The position numbers and the translations under genes are program-made. Of a stretch of DNA of 39,918 bases, positions 1-5,775 are shown piece by piece. The notes under the pieces are model-generated. The model did not search any database. It saw nothing but the letters and a program-made list of their open reading frames with translations, and was not told the DNA's origin. This DNA is from a virus, in IMG/VR virus record IMGVR_UViG_3300020202_000050, positions 1 through 39,918 of that record; one strand, given 5' to 3'. How positions within the stretch are numbered: position 1 is the first letter of the stretch; every line of letters begins with the position of its first letter.

Positions 1-76
1 CATTTCTCTCGTACTCATCGAATTCTATAGTCCCGCGAGGTGATAGGTAGGCGGTGTCTTCCTGGATGATCTTCAT
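1..76 (-). CDS. 5' fragment of the 97-aa protein gene at 39574-39867 (duplicate by circular overlap)
   Basis: The ATG at 76 begins MKIIQEDTAY, identical to the start of the gene at 39574-39867. Only the first 25 codons lie at this end because the sequence was opened here. On the circle this is the same gene, not a second copy. Confidence 0.9.
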   Translation of the reverse strand, partial: MKIIQEDTAYLSPRGTIEFDEYERN

Positions 77-127
77 GCATCAGAACGGGATCGAATCGAG
101 CGAATCATCCAACGGCGCCGCATGTGG
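1..127. repeat. terminal direct repeat, left copy (circular overlap)
   Basis: Identical base for base to 39792-39918. The repeat joins the ends of a circular sequence. It contains the start of the leftward gene that is complete at 39574-39867, and the end of the SSB-like gene. A length of 127 equals a common maximum k-mer of short-read assemblers, so an assembly overlap is more likely than a physical terminal repeat. Confidence 0.95.
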
Positions 128-724
128 TGCTACCGCGAGGCTGTTAGGACCATCAAGTTTTTTGCGACGATCCTTGATCGGATTGGCCAGAATGGTGGCT
201 ACGATCTTGTCGAGCTTCTCCGGCTTGGTCGCCTGTGCCAGGATCTCACTCGCCATGAAACCGGTATTGGCTTCGAACACAGCGGCGATCGTCATTCGGT
301 CCTGATCCTCGCCATTGTCGTCACGAGTTGAAAGCTCGCGCTGGAGCACCAGCCCGATCTTCTTGCCCATGAGCGCCGGATAGCCCTCGGCGCTGGCCTT
401 TACCATCCGTCGTTCGTTGTTGTCCCATACATCGAATTCAATGGGACCTTCGACAGCCTCTCTTACCTTCGCGCAACACAGGATGGCATTGACTATGCTA
501 TTCCCCATGAGGGCTTTACCAGCGGCGTTGACGGTATAAACATCGAGGTAGTTAGCCGTCGCGCCATCCTCGGTCTTTACAGAGAAGCCAACGCCCTCGG
601 TGCCGCGCTTACTCAATAGCTTCTGAGCACGAGTGATGGTGCAAATGTACTTGCCGGTATCCCGGATCACTGATGAGAAGTTGTCGGCCTTGCGGGCTTC
701 GTTTGCGTTCAGTGTCAAAGGCAT
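80..724 (-). CDS. phage single-strand DNA-binding protein (SSB-like, IPF tail)
   Basis: 214 residues. The last residues read DDSLDSIPF, an acidic tip ending in IPF that matches the C-terminal protein-interaction tip of bacterial SSBs (DDDIPF). The body is a mixed alpha/beta sequence of the size of phage ssDNA-binding proteins. A GGAG sits 8 nt before the ATG. It lies directly downstream of the Sak4-like ATPase gene, and SSB/Sak4 pairs form annealing-type recombination modules in phages. Role inferred: coats ssDNA during replication and recombination and recruits partners through its tail. The OB fold itself is not provable by eye. Confidence 0.75.
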   Translation of the reverse strand: MPLTLNANEARKADNFSSVIRDTGKYICTITRAQKLLSKRGTEGVGFSVKTEDGATANYLDVYTVNAAGKALMGNSIVNAILCCAKVREAVEGPIEFDVWDNNERRMVKASAEGYPALMGKKIGLVLQRELSTRDDNGEDQDRMTIAAVFEANTGFMASEILAQATKPEKLDKIVATILANPIKDRRKKLDGPNSLAVAPHAAPLDDSLDSIPF

Positions 725-737
725 TTAAGTCTCCAGT

Positions 738-1382
738 TCAAGCAGCTTGTGAAATCTCGTAGTAGGTAGTGATGGCGGCATCCACAGCCGCCAGATCGTT
801 ATCGATGTGCTCTTCCTCGAACATCGACATAGGCGTCTTAACCGTATCTGATCCACTGTTGCGGGTGCTGAACACGTAACGACCGTTGATCACCTGGGTG
901 CGCAGCACGATTGTGATGAGGCCTTCCACAGTGATCTTTTCATCCAGGAGCTTGCCGATCGTCTTGGCTTTGACCTGGCCGGTTTCTGTCGTGTCAGTGT
1001 GCGAGATCAGATAGACACGCTTGCTGGCGTCGAGCTCGCTAGCGGCCATCAGCACGTCATAGTAGTGGCGGGCCATTTCAGTGAACTTGGCGTATCCGGT
1101 CTCATGCGCTCGCGCCATGAACTCTGTTGCCAGCAGGTACTGCAGGTCATCCACTACGATCACAGGCTTGACGGTCTTCTTCATTGCTTCGCAAATCTGA
1201 TCGCTGCGATTACGTACAAGGATGTTTCCGCCGTCTTTAGTGACGGGTTTCCATTCCTTGTTGCGGAATGGCAGGGGCTTCGGAATCACCTGAATTAGCA
1301 GGGTTTGCGAGGGGTTCATGTTTCGGAGACTGGCAGACTTGCCAGTCCCCGATTGACCTAGAATCATTGTCGCGACGCTCAT
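738..1382 (-). CDS. Sak4-like RecA-fold ATPase (AAA_24 type), recombination
   Basis: 214 residues. Walker A GQSGTGKS is at residues 9-16 and a Walker B-like VIVVDD near residue 74. This is a compact RecA core with no extra domains, as in the phage Sak4/AAA_24 family, which promotes single-strand annealing together with a phage SSB. The next gene downstream encodes the SSB-like protein. AGGAG precedes the ATG by about 11 nt. Role inferred: homologous recombination or annealing of phage DNA during replication. It could instead be an uncharacterised DNA-repair ATPase of the same fold. Confidence 0.8.
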   Translation of the reverse strand: MSVATMILGQSGTGKSASLRNMNPSQTLLIQVIPKPLPFRNKEWKPVTKDGGNILVRNRSDQICEAMKKTVKPVIVVDDLQYLLATEFMARAHETGYAKFTEMARHYYDVLMAASELDASKRVYLISHTDTTETGQVKAKTIGKLLDEKITVEGLITIVLRTQVINGRYVFSTRNSGSDTVKTPMSMFEEEHIDNDLAAVDAAITTYYEISQAA

Positions 1383-1427
1383 AAGTTCGTTTAGCTCCTA
1401 AGTTCTTTCAGGTGGTATCATAGAAAT

Positions 1428-1649
1428 CTATGCAACGCTCGGCGGCTCAGGTTGATTCGGCCGCAGCTGCACGACTTTACGGATTCGAGCGGCCTCCTCA
1501 TCGATCATGCTGGCGATACGCTCAAGCCAGCAGTGCATCTGCGTGTTAGGCACCGTCTCAGGCAACCGGCTCTGAGCATCGATGAGATATTCGCGAATCG
1601 CTCTGGCATCGGTGACTTTCTGCTTAGTCGTGATGGTGACGTAGGTCAT
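1428..1649 (-). CDS. hypothetical protein, 73 aa
   Basis: Starts MTYVTITTKQKVTDARAIREY and ends in a proline-rich tail (NQPEPPSVA). The start at 1649 overlaps the stop of the upstream one-helix protein by 4 bp (ATGA), so it is preferred over an in-frame start 22 codons earlier. It is predicted mostly helical, with no motif I recognise. It is the last small gene before the recombination pair. Confidence 0.65.
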   Translation of the reverse strand: MTYVTITTKQKVTDARAIREYLIDAQSRLPETVPNTQMHCWLERIASMIDEEAARIRKVVQLRPNQPEPPSVA

Positions 1650-1774
1650 GAGCTTCGGCCCTTCCAAGCCTTGATGATCGTTGCGATGCCTTCTGCAAAT
1701 GCGCTTATCAACCACACGATTCCCAGGAAAACCAATATCCCGTTGCTGGTCGCGTATTCAAAGAATTGAGTCAT
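1646..1774 (-). CDS. small one-helix membrane protein, 42 aa
   Basis: MTQFFEYATSNG is followed by a hydrophobic stretch (ILVFLGIVWLISAFAEGIATII) and a short basic tail KAWKGRSS, so a single membrane span with a positive C-terminus. The start at 1774 overlaps the upstream stop by 4 bp (ATGA) and its own stop overlaps the next start. A much longer in-frame reading through the upstream gene is rejected because of this coupling. Function unknown. Confidence 0.7.
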   Translation of the reverse strand: MTQFFEYATSNGILVFLGIVWLISAFAEGIATIIKAWKGRSS

Positions 1775-1968
1775 AGGCCATGAAACTCCATGCACCGCAC
1801 CAGCCGCACCGTGGAGGCCTGCAGGCGCAGGGTGCTTTTCTTGCTGGCCACCAGCGCCCGCCCAAGAGCATCGCTCGCCATGTTCATGCACTGCGCTGAG
1901 CGGTTGAGCGTCTGCCGGAATGACAGCAGGCGCTTGCGCAGCTGGTGGTCGAATTCGAGGGGAGTCAT
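1771..1968 (-). CDS. hypothetical helical protein, 65 aa
   Basis: Starts MTPLEFDHQLRKRLLSFRQ. Basic and helical, with several Met/Cys residues and no recognised domain. It is coupled on both sides by 4-bp ATGA overlaps, with the DUF551-like gene upstream and the one-helix membrane protein downstream. Confidence 0.65.
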   Translation of the reverse strand: MTPLEFDHQLRKRLLSFRQTLNRSAQCMNMASDALGRALVASKKSTLRLQASTVRLVRCMEFHGL

Positions 1969-2423
1969 TTCGGCGGCTCCGGCAACGGCATCCAGTGAGT
2001 AGCGCTACCGTGGTAGGACATGTTTGAGATGCCCTGAGAATTTCTCGGCCAGCCATGGGATGCATAGCCGCACTCAATACCGTATGGCCCATAGAGAATG
2101 ACTTTGACGTTGCTTGGCGCTTCATCAATATCTCGCCATTCCCCTGTTGGTTCGCCGCTCCGCCCCTGCGCCTCCGTCAGCTTGCGGTGCAACTCGATGC
2201 GAGTTTCGACGTGCTCTCTGAGTTGGCGCTTCAGGCCATCGATCTCTGAAGTAGCCCACTGCTGCTGCTCTTTCAGGTTTTGCTCAAGCTCCGGGATCTT
2301 GCGGAGGAGGGCGGCCACAAGCTTCAGCTCCTCTTTCATCTCTGCAGGTATCGATGCGACGTTTGCAAAGTGCTCCACCACTCCGACCACCCGCTCCGCA
2401 TCCTCGAGCTTCACGTCAGTCAT
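1965..2423 (-). CDS. coiled-coil protein with C-terminal DUF551-like domain
   Basis: 152 residues. Residues about 30-90 form a charged helical coiled coil. The C-terminal third has the DUF551 signature: EWRDIDEAPSN, then a strand region with GYASHG, ending ATHWMPLPEPPK. DUF551 domains are common in phage and prophage accessory proteins and have no assigned activity. Joined to its neighbours by ATGA overlaps. Confidence 0.75.
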   Translation of the reverse strand: MTDVKLEDAERVVGVVEHFANVASIPAEMKEELKLVAALLRKIPELEQNLKEQQQWATSEIDGLKRQLREHVETRIELHRKLTEAQGRSGEPTGEWRDIDEAPSNVKVILYGPYGIECGYASHGWPRNSQGISNMSYHGSATHWMPLPEPPK

Positions 2424-2674
2424 GGCCGAATCCTCTTTCGAAAATCAATAACCAGCTTGCCGTAGCTGTCTAGCCTGGCGACGGCAACGTGGCTAGCCTG
2501 ATCCTTGCGCATTCCGACGGGCGTGCAGCGCTGGTGGCCGTTCCAGCGCTCTTCGACGCGCATGTTGTCGCGGCTTGTGTGGCAGAACTGAGCGTCCCTG
2601 GGATCTTTCCAGGTCGCGCCAACTACACTCGGCAGCCCAGGCTGATGGAAAAAGTTTGTCCAAGTGACGCTCAC
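2420..2674 (-). CDS. hypothetical protein, 84 aa (GTG start)
   Basis: Starts at GTG 2674 (reads MSVTWTNFFHQPG) with GAGGAG 5 nt upstream and a GTGA overlap with the preceding stop. The longer in-frame reading to 3019 is rejected because that part lies antisense-frame to two better-supported genes. It contains a Cys/His scatter (FCHTS, HQRC) that could bind metal. The C-terminal segment ends VIDFRKRIRP. Function unknown. Confidence 0.65.
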   Translation of the reverse strand: MSVTWTNFFHQPGLPSVVGATWKDPRDAQFCHTSRDNMRVEERWNGHQRCTPVGMRKDQASHVAVARLDSYGKLVIDFRKRIRP

Positions 2675-2850
2675 GACCGCTCCTCGTCTGTTGAAACCCC
2701 AAGATAGATCTCGTACAGCCTGCGAAGCCTCGCAGCGATGATCCGGTAGCGAGCCGCCGAGCCAGGCTTGCCGTCTCGCTCTTCGAGCTCCGCGCAGCGC
2801 TCGCACTCGTCGGCCATGGCGGGCGTGGTCTCTAGTTCGGCGTCTGTCAT
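2671..2850 (-). CDS. hypothetical small helical protein, 59 aa
   Basis: Reads MTDAELETTPAMADECERCA, then a charged helical region with SAARYRIIAARLRRLYEIY. It has a 4-bp ATGA overlap with the 116-aa gene upstream and a GTGA overlap with the gene downstream, which decides both boundaries. The composition (Glu/Arg-rich helix with a CxxC) fits a small DNA- or protein-binding helix. No family recognised. Confidence 0.65.
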   Translation of the reverse strand: MTDAELETTPAMADECERCAELEERDGKPGSAARYRIIAARLRRLYEIYLGVSTDEERS

Positions 2851-3197
2851 ATAAGGTCCTCAAGGCCGAGCGAATCCACATACCGCACGTCGGCCGAGTC
2901 CTCATCCTCCGCATCGCACTCCAACAGCTCGCGCAGGTCACGGTAGGCATCCCACTCATCCGCGCCGTGGCCGATAGGCAGGCCGAGGTCATAGTCCTCC
3001 TCGGTGCAGTGCCACTCACCCATGCAGTCTTGCCAGGTCACCACGCGCACCGTTTCGCCATTGGCAAGAGCCATGAAGTGCGGCACCTTCTCGCTTGAGT
3101 CATCGGCGCCTGGCGATGACTGCTGTTGTGGGCCCGCGTCGGTCGGCGCCGGGTCTAGGGGGGCGAGGGCGTGGAGAGTGGAGGCCAGGGCGTTCAT
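2847..3197 (-). CDS. hypothetical acidic protein, 116 aa
   Basis: The N-terminus is Ala/Pro/Gln-rich and looks disordered. The C-terminal half is very acidic (ELLECDAEDEDSADVRYVDSLGLEDLI). A strongly acidic small phage protein may mimic DNA or act as an adaptor, but that is inference only. Coupled by ATGA overlaps to the 20-residue membrane peptide upstream and the 59-residue protein downstream. Confidence 0.65.
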   Translation of the reverse strand: MNALASTLHALAPLDPAPTDAGPQQQSSPGADDSSEKVPHFMALANGETVRVVTWQDCMGEWHCTEEDYDLGLPIGHGADEWDAYRDLRELLECDAEDEDSADVRYVDSLGLEDLI

Positions 3198-3256
3198 ACA
3201 CCCACCAAAAGTTCGTTAACGAGAGGGATGGCGATCAGGGCGAGGGCGGTGATCAT
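3194..3256 (-). CDS. 20-residue hydrophobic membrane microprotein
   Basis: Reads MITALALIAIPLVNELLVGV and stops. It is almost entirely one transmembrane-length hydrophobic helix with one Asn and one Glu near the C-terminal side. Its start overlaps the preceding stop by 4 bp (ATGA), and its own stop overlaps the next start by 4 bp. That is the same coupling rule as the rest of this operon and is the main reason to believe it. Function unknown. Confidence 0.55.
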   Translation of the reverse strand: MITALALIAIPLVNELLVGV

Positions 3257-3501
3257 GTCTTCCTCAGCTTGTTGCTGAGTTCCATCACTGCACAAACTGC
3301 CTCTGCTGTTTCGTGCTCCAGGAATCCAACCTTGAGCCTCCCGGCCCCGCTGTGAGGATCGGACACGTCTCTAGGCTGAGCTAAGATGATTCCCGGTCTG
3401 CCAATTTGGGCTTCCGCTTTCGCATGCTCAAAGAGCTGCTTAAGCTGTGCCAGCTGCTTGCTACTCAGATCAAGAAACACGGTTTCTGGGTGTTCGCTCA
3501 C
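3253..3501 (-). CDS. hypothetical protein, 82 aa (GTG start)
   Basis: Starts at GTG 3501 (reads MSEHPETVFLDLSSKQLAQL) behind a GAGGAG, overlapping the upstream stop as GTGA. A second in-frame GTG ten codons earlier is less well placed. N-terminal helix rich in Lys/Gln/Leu, then a strand-rich region. No recognised domain. Confidence 0.65.
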   Translation of the reverse strand: MSEHPETVFLDLSSKQLAQLKQLFEHAKAEAQIGRPGIILAQPRDVSDPHSGAGRLKVGFLEHETAEAVCAVMELSNKLRKT

Positions 3502-3674
3502 GTGAATCTCCTCATCGCGTGTGAAGTCCACGGCAGCGCCTCACCCTGCACCGTGCGCACGATTCCCTGCAGGCGGCCGCGGCGAATCAGGCGGACACCG
3601 CGTTGTTGAAAAGTCAGGCGCCAGAGGCCGGCGGCTCGCTCGATGACGTCGGCGTATGGTTGGCGGTTACGCAT
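3498..3674 (-). CDS. hypothetical basic protein, 58 aa
   Basis: Reads MRNRQPYADVIERAAGLWRL, then a beta-like Arg-rich part (RGVRLIRRGRLQGIVRTV). Strongly basic, so nucleic-acid binding is possible but unproven. The stop overlaps the next start (GTGA) and the start overlaps the upstream gene end by 8 bp. Confidence 0.6.
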   Translation of the reverse strand: MRNRQPYADVIERAAGLWRLTFQQRGVRLIRRGRLQGIVRTVQGEALPWTSHAMRRFT

Positions 3675-3813
3675 TGGAGCCGGCTCGACGGAATGGGATC
3701 ACTTTCGCCGAATCGCGCTTGGCCGCGGGCTTCTGGAATGGAAGCTGAACAATCGGCTGACGCCGCTTCGGTACGCTCAGAAAGACCACCTTGAAATCGG
3801 ATTTGTAGTTCAT
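3667..3813 (-). CDS. hypothetical basic protein, 48 aa
   Basis: Reads MNYKSDFKVVFLSVPKRRQP and ends AKVIPFRRAGSNA. Short, rich in Lys/Arg/Pro, with a few strands. The ATG at 3813 overlaps the preceding stop by 4 bp, favouring this start over a longer in-frame one. Function unknown. Confidence 0.6.
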   Translation of the reverse strand: MNYKSDFKVVFLSVPKRRQPIVQLPFQKPAAKRDSAKVIPFRRAGSNA

Positions 3814-4001
3814 GCTTCCTCCGGTGCGGCCAGGCGCGCAAAGTCTTCTTGGGCTTCTTGTGGGGTCGGGAACCACTTCGAGCACTTCATCCACTTGCCG
3901 GTACGCGCATCCTTCTGGTGTACAGCGAAGCCACTGTCGTGGTCTTCGTTGAAGCACTGACGCACGGCGAAATTGGTGAGCAGGATGTGGGCGGGGATCA
4001 T
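3810..4001 (-). CDS. hypothetical protein, 63 aa
   Basis: Reads MIPAHILLTNFAVRQCFNED, with a central segment DARTGKWMKCSKWFPTPQEA that looks like a compact beta-beta-alpha unit. Coupled by ATGA overlaps to both neighbours. No recognised family. Confidence 0.65.
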   Translation of the reverse strand: MIPAHILLTNFAVRQCFNEDHDSGFAVHQKDARTGKWMKCSKWFPTPQEAQEDFARLAAPEEA

Positions 4002-4201
4002 GACTGCACCCCATTCCTAATTGAGTTTGCCGCCAACTCTGACTTCCGGACTTCGACGCCTGGGAATGGCAACTGGTCAGTCAGCCCTTTGGTGATTGCA
4101 TCCCTCGCCCAGCTCGGCAGGTGCTTGTAGTGAGGCAGCAGCGCTGAGACTCCCAAGTGCGCCATCTGTTGGCCGATAGACCGAAAGTACTTGGCGCTCA
4201 T
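3998..4201 (-). CDS. hypothetical protein, 67 aa
   Basis: Reads MSAKYFRSIGQQMAHLGVSALLPHYKHLPSWARDAITKGL. Helical. The start at 4201 is chosen because it overlaps the upstream stop as TGATG. An in-frame start 20 codons earlier lies inside the upstream gene. No recognised domain. Confidence 0.6.
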   Translation of the reverse strand: MSAKYFRSIGQQMAHLGVSALLPHYKHLPSWARDAITKGLTDQLPFPGVEVRKSELAANSIRNGVQS

Positions 4202-4305
4202 CACAGCACCCCCTGCAGCGCTCGCAGCACGCCGCCAATCGCCATCAGGTAGCCGCCGCACATCACTAGGGCGAGGCCGATTTCGCGGTGGAGGGCGTTA
4301 CTCAT
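4201..4305 (-). CDS. small membrane protein, 34 aa
   Basis: Reads MSNALHREIGLALVMCGGYL, then MAIGGVLRALQGVL. It has one hydrophobic span from about residue 9 to 27. The stop overlaps the next start as TGATG, and the start lies within the end of the gene upstream. A second membrane peptide of this leftward operon. Function unknown. Confidence 0.6.
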   Translation of the reverse strand: MSNALHREIGLALVMCGGYLMAIGGVLRALQGVL

Positions 4306-4474
4306 CGGAGTCTTCCTCTGAGAGCGAAAAGGCCTCGATGCTGACGCCAGTCTCACAACCCAGGAGGACGATGGACGTGCTGAACTCGCCGTGCAGGCAT
4401 CGAGACTCGACTTGGATGTCGCCGTACAGGTCCTGCTGCTCGCGGAGTTTTTCTATAAGGGCAGAGATCTTCAC
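4298..4474 (-). CDS. hypothetical acidic protein, 58 aa (GTG start)
   Basis: Reads (GTG) MKISALIEKLREQQDLYGDI, with a strand segment STSIVLLGCE and an acidic end SLSEEDSDE. This pattern (helix LIEKLREQQDLYGD followed by strands) recurs in small phage proteins of unknown function. GTGA overlap with the stop of the first PL gene. Confidence 0.65.
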   Translation of the reverse strand: MKISALIEKLREQQDLYGDIQVESRCLHGEFSTSIVLLGCETGVSIEAFSLSEEDSDE

Positions 4475-5205
4475 AGCTGCCTCCCCTGCGCCACGCAGTC
4501 GTATTGAGAGAAGGGGCGGATGCCCAGGCGGTGGTTCTCTTTGATGGCCCAGCCGTGGCCGACGATGGTCAGAACCTGGTAGGCACGGCGAGCCAGTGAC
4601 CATCTCTCAGAGCGCTGGGCCTTGTGGTCCAGCCACGTGCCGAGTGCCCAGTGGCCGGCGATGTACAGCGCGTTGGTCAGGAGCACCGTTGTGTGCGAGG
4701 GCTGATCGGATCCAAAGGCCAGCGAGGCGAGGTTGTTGCCTTCCCTGAGGCAGTCCGGTGCGCCGGCTATGGTCACCGTCTGCGCCGTGTCGAGCAGCAT
4801 CAGGCCGGTCATGAAGACCTGCATGTTCCGGCCGCCCTCGGTCTTGAAGCCGAGCATCGGTGCCTTGTGCGGGCGCTCGGCCGGCAGCTGGTGAGCGACG
4901 GTGGGGTTGGCCTGGAGATAGGCAGCTACGTTGCCCTCGACGTCCTTGAGGTCGGCGCGGGCGGCCATGCCGATCATCGAGCCGATGCACAGCAGGAGCA
5001 GCAGAGTGCGGGCTACGCACGCTTGAAACTCGACGTACCGACGGCGGGCGCGGCGCTCGAGCTCCTCGGCAATCTGGTCGAGCTCCTGGAGCTGAGTCTC
5101 AAGGATCGAGGAATACGGGTACTCCGCGATACGCCGCTGCAGGTCACCCTGGGCGCGCCGTAGCGTATCGGCTGAGAGGGCGGAGAGGAGGATCTGACTC
5201 GGCAT
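4471..5205 (-). CDS. membrane protein, first gene of the PL operon
   Basis: 244 residues from ATG 5205 (MPSQILLSALSADTLRRAQ). Residues about 10-60 form a charged coiled coil. A hydrophobic span (TLLLLLCIGSMIGMAA) follows near residue 70, then a larger C-terminal part with a second hydrophobic region (TVLLTNALYIAGHWALGTWL) near 185. The start at 5205 is chosen because the predicted PL transcript begins near 5230, so the in-frame ATG at 5265 would lie outside it. GGGGAAA precedes the ATG. As the first leftward early gene it could act in superinfection exclusion or early takeover, but no family is recognised. Confidence 0.65.
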   Translation of the reverse strand: MPSQILLSALSADTLRRAQGDLQRRIAEYPYSSILETQLQELDQIAEELERRARRRYVEFQACVARTLLLLLCIGSMIGMAARADLKDVEGNVAAYLQANPTVAHQLPAERPHKAPMLGFKTEGGRNMQVFMTGLMLLDTAQTVTIAGAPDCLREGNNLASLAFGSDQPSHTTVLLTNALYIAGHWALGTWLDHKAQRSERWSLARRAYQVLTIVGHGWAIKENHRLGIRPFSQYDCVAQGRQL

Positions 5206-5236
5206 CTGCTTTCCCCATCGGAGGTGATGGGGAGGG

Positions 5237-5265
5237 AGATTACCCGGGGGTAAAGCGACCGTCAA
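5237..5265 (-). promoter_or_regulatory. PL-like leftward early promoter
   Basis: Read on the minus strand: -35 TTGACG (5265-5260), 17-nt spacer, -10 TAATCT (5242-5237). Two operator-like inverted repeats overlap the spacer/-10 and the -35. The start point would be near 5230, about 25 nt before the first gene at 5205. It lies just beyond the terminator of the repressor operon, so it begins a new leftward transcript. Confidence 0.75.
5239..5254. promoter_or_regulatory. operator oL1 (16-bp inverted repeat)
   Basis: ATTACCC-GG-GGGTAAA, matching the perfect palindrome TTTACCC-AA-GGGTAAA at 6257-6272 in 13 of 14 half-site positions. It covers the spacer and -10 of PL, so a bound repressor would block polymerase. 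Confidence 0.75.
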
Positions 5266-5279
5266 TACCCGCAGGTAAA
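5264..5279. promoter_or_regulatory. operator oL2 (16-bp inverted repeat)
   Basis: AATACCC-GC-AGGTAAA, a weaker copy of the same operator. It overlaps the PL -35. Its centre lies 25 bp from that of oL1, close to the 24-bp spacing of the two sites at PR. Confidence 0.7.
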
Positions 5280-5289
5280 GTTTTTGAGC

Positions 5290-5315
5290 AAAAAAAGCCC
5301 GGCTCTTGGCCGGGC
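5290..5315 (-). terminator. rho-independent terminator of the leftward immunity operon
   Basis: On the minus strand, GCCCGGC (5315-5309), loop CAAGA, GCCGGGC (5303-5297), then seven T (5296-5290). A 7-bp GC-rich stem plus T-run. It lies 24 bp past the stop of the 40-residue membrane peptide and before PL, insulating the lysogenic transcript from the early operon. Confidence 0.85.
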
Positions 5316-5338
5316 GGTATAACCAGTTGAACGGGAAT

Positions 5339-5461
5339 CTAGTGACGCAGGTTCGCTATAGCGTTCGAGATCTCTTCGAGTTGTAATTCCAGCTTCCGGA
5401 TCCTGCTGTTTATGTCCCAGCCGACCAGAACCACTAGGATCGCGATGAACCAAAGCATCAT
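5339..5461 (-). CDS. small one-helix membrane protein, 40 aa, lysogenic operon
   Basis: Reads MMLWFIAILVVLVGWDINSR, then a charged helix (RKLELQLEEISNAIANLRH): an N-terminal membrane span with a cytoplasmic or periplasmic coiled-coil tail. The start ATG 5461 overlaps the lipoprotein stop by 4 bp (ATGA). Last gene before the leftward terminator, so probably made in the lysogen together with repressor and lipoprotein. Function unknown; surface exclusion is a guess. Confidence 0.7.
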   Translation of the reverse strand: MMLWFIAILVVLVGWDINSRIRKLELQLEEISNAIANLRH

Positions 5462-5775
5462 TGTGTCGCCGGCTGTACAGTCGGCGCTCCTTTGCAAGCG
5501 ATGATCAACGTGCGGTTTATGACCGACCCAGCGGTGAGGGTGCTGGGGTTAGCGGTCACCAGCACGCCACCATCAGTTGAAGAAGTGAAGGTGTCGTATC
5601 CACGCTCCTTGCATATGCCTCCCGCCTTCTTGAAGCACCCGGCCCAGCTGTTCGCGAGACCATCGCAGCTGATCGAGAATGCCTCGCGGCCATCCGGAGC
5701 ATAAGTCTTGCTTGCGAAGGTGCAGCCGCTAACCAGCGCCACGGCTCCCAGCGCGATTACGATTCTTTGATACAT
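5458..5775 (-). CDS. prophage-expressed lipoprotein, candidate lysogenic conversion factor
   Basis: 105 residues. Signal peptide MYQRIVIALGAVALVSGC with lipobox VSGC, so cleavage and lipidation at Cys18 are predicted. The mature part has five more Cys residues, four of which could form two disulfides. GGAG lies 6 nt before ATG 5775, and the start overlaps the repressor end by 47 bp. It sits in the repressor transcript, so it should be expressed during lysogeny. Phage lipoproteins in this position (Cor, Llp types) block phage receptors; that role is inferred from position only. Confidence 0.75.
   Translation of the reverse strand: MYQRIVIALGAVALVSGCTFASKTYAPDGREAFSISCDGLANSWAGCFKKAGGICKERGYDTFTSSTDGGVLVTANPSTLTAGSVINRTLIIACKGAPTVQPATQ

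Noticed and set aside
2675-3019. N-terminal extension of the gene ending at 2420
   Set aside because: Overlaps two well-coupled genes in another frame, while GTG 2674 has a good ribosome site.
5206-5265. Start of the first PL gene at ATG 5265
   Set aside because: This ATG lies within the PL -35 and upstream of the predicted transcript start.
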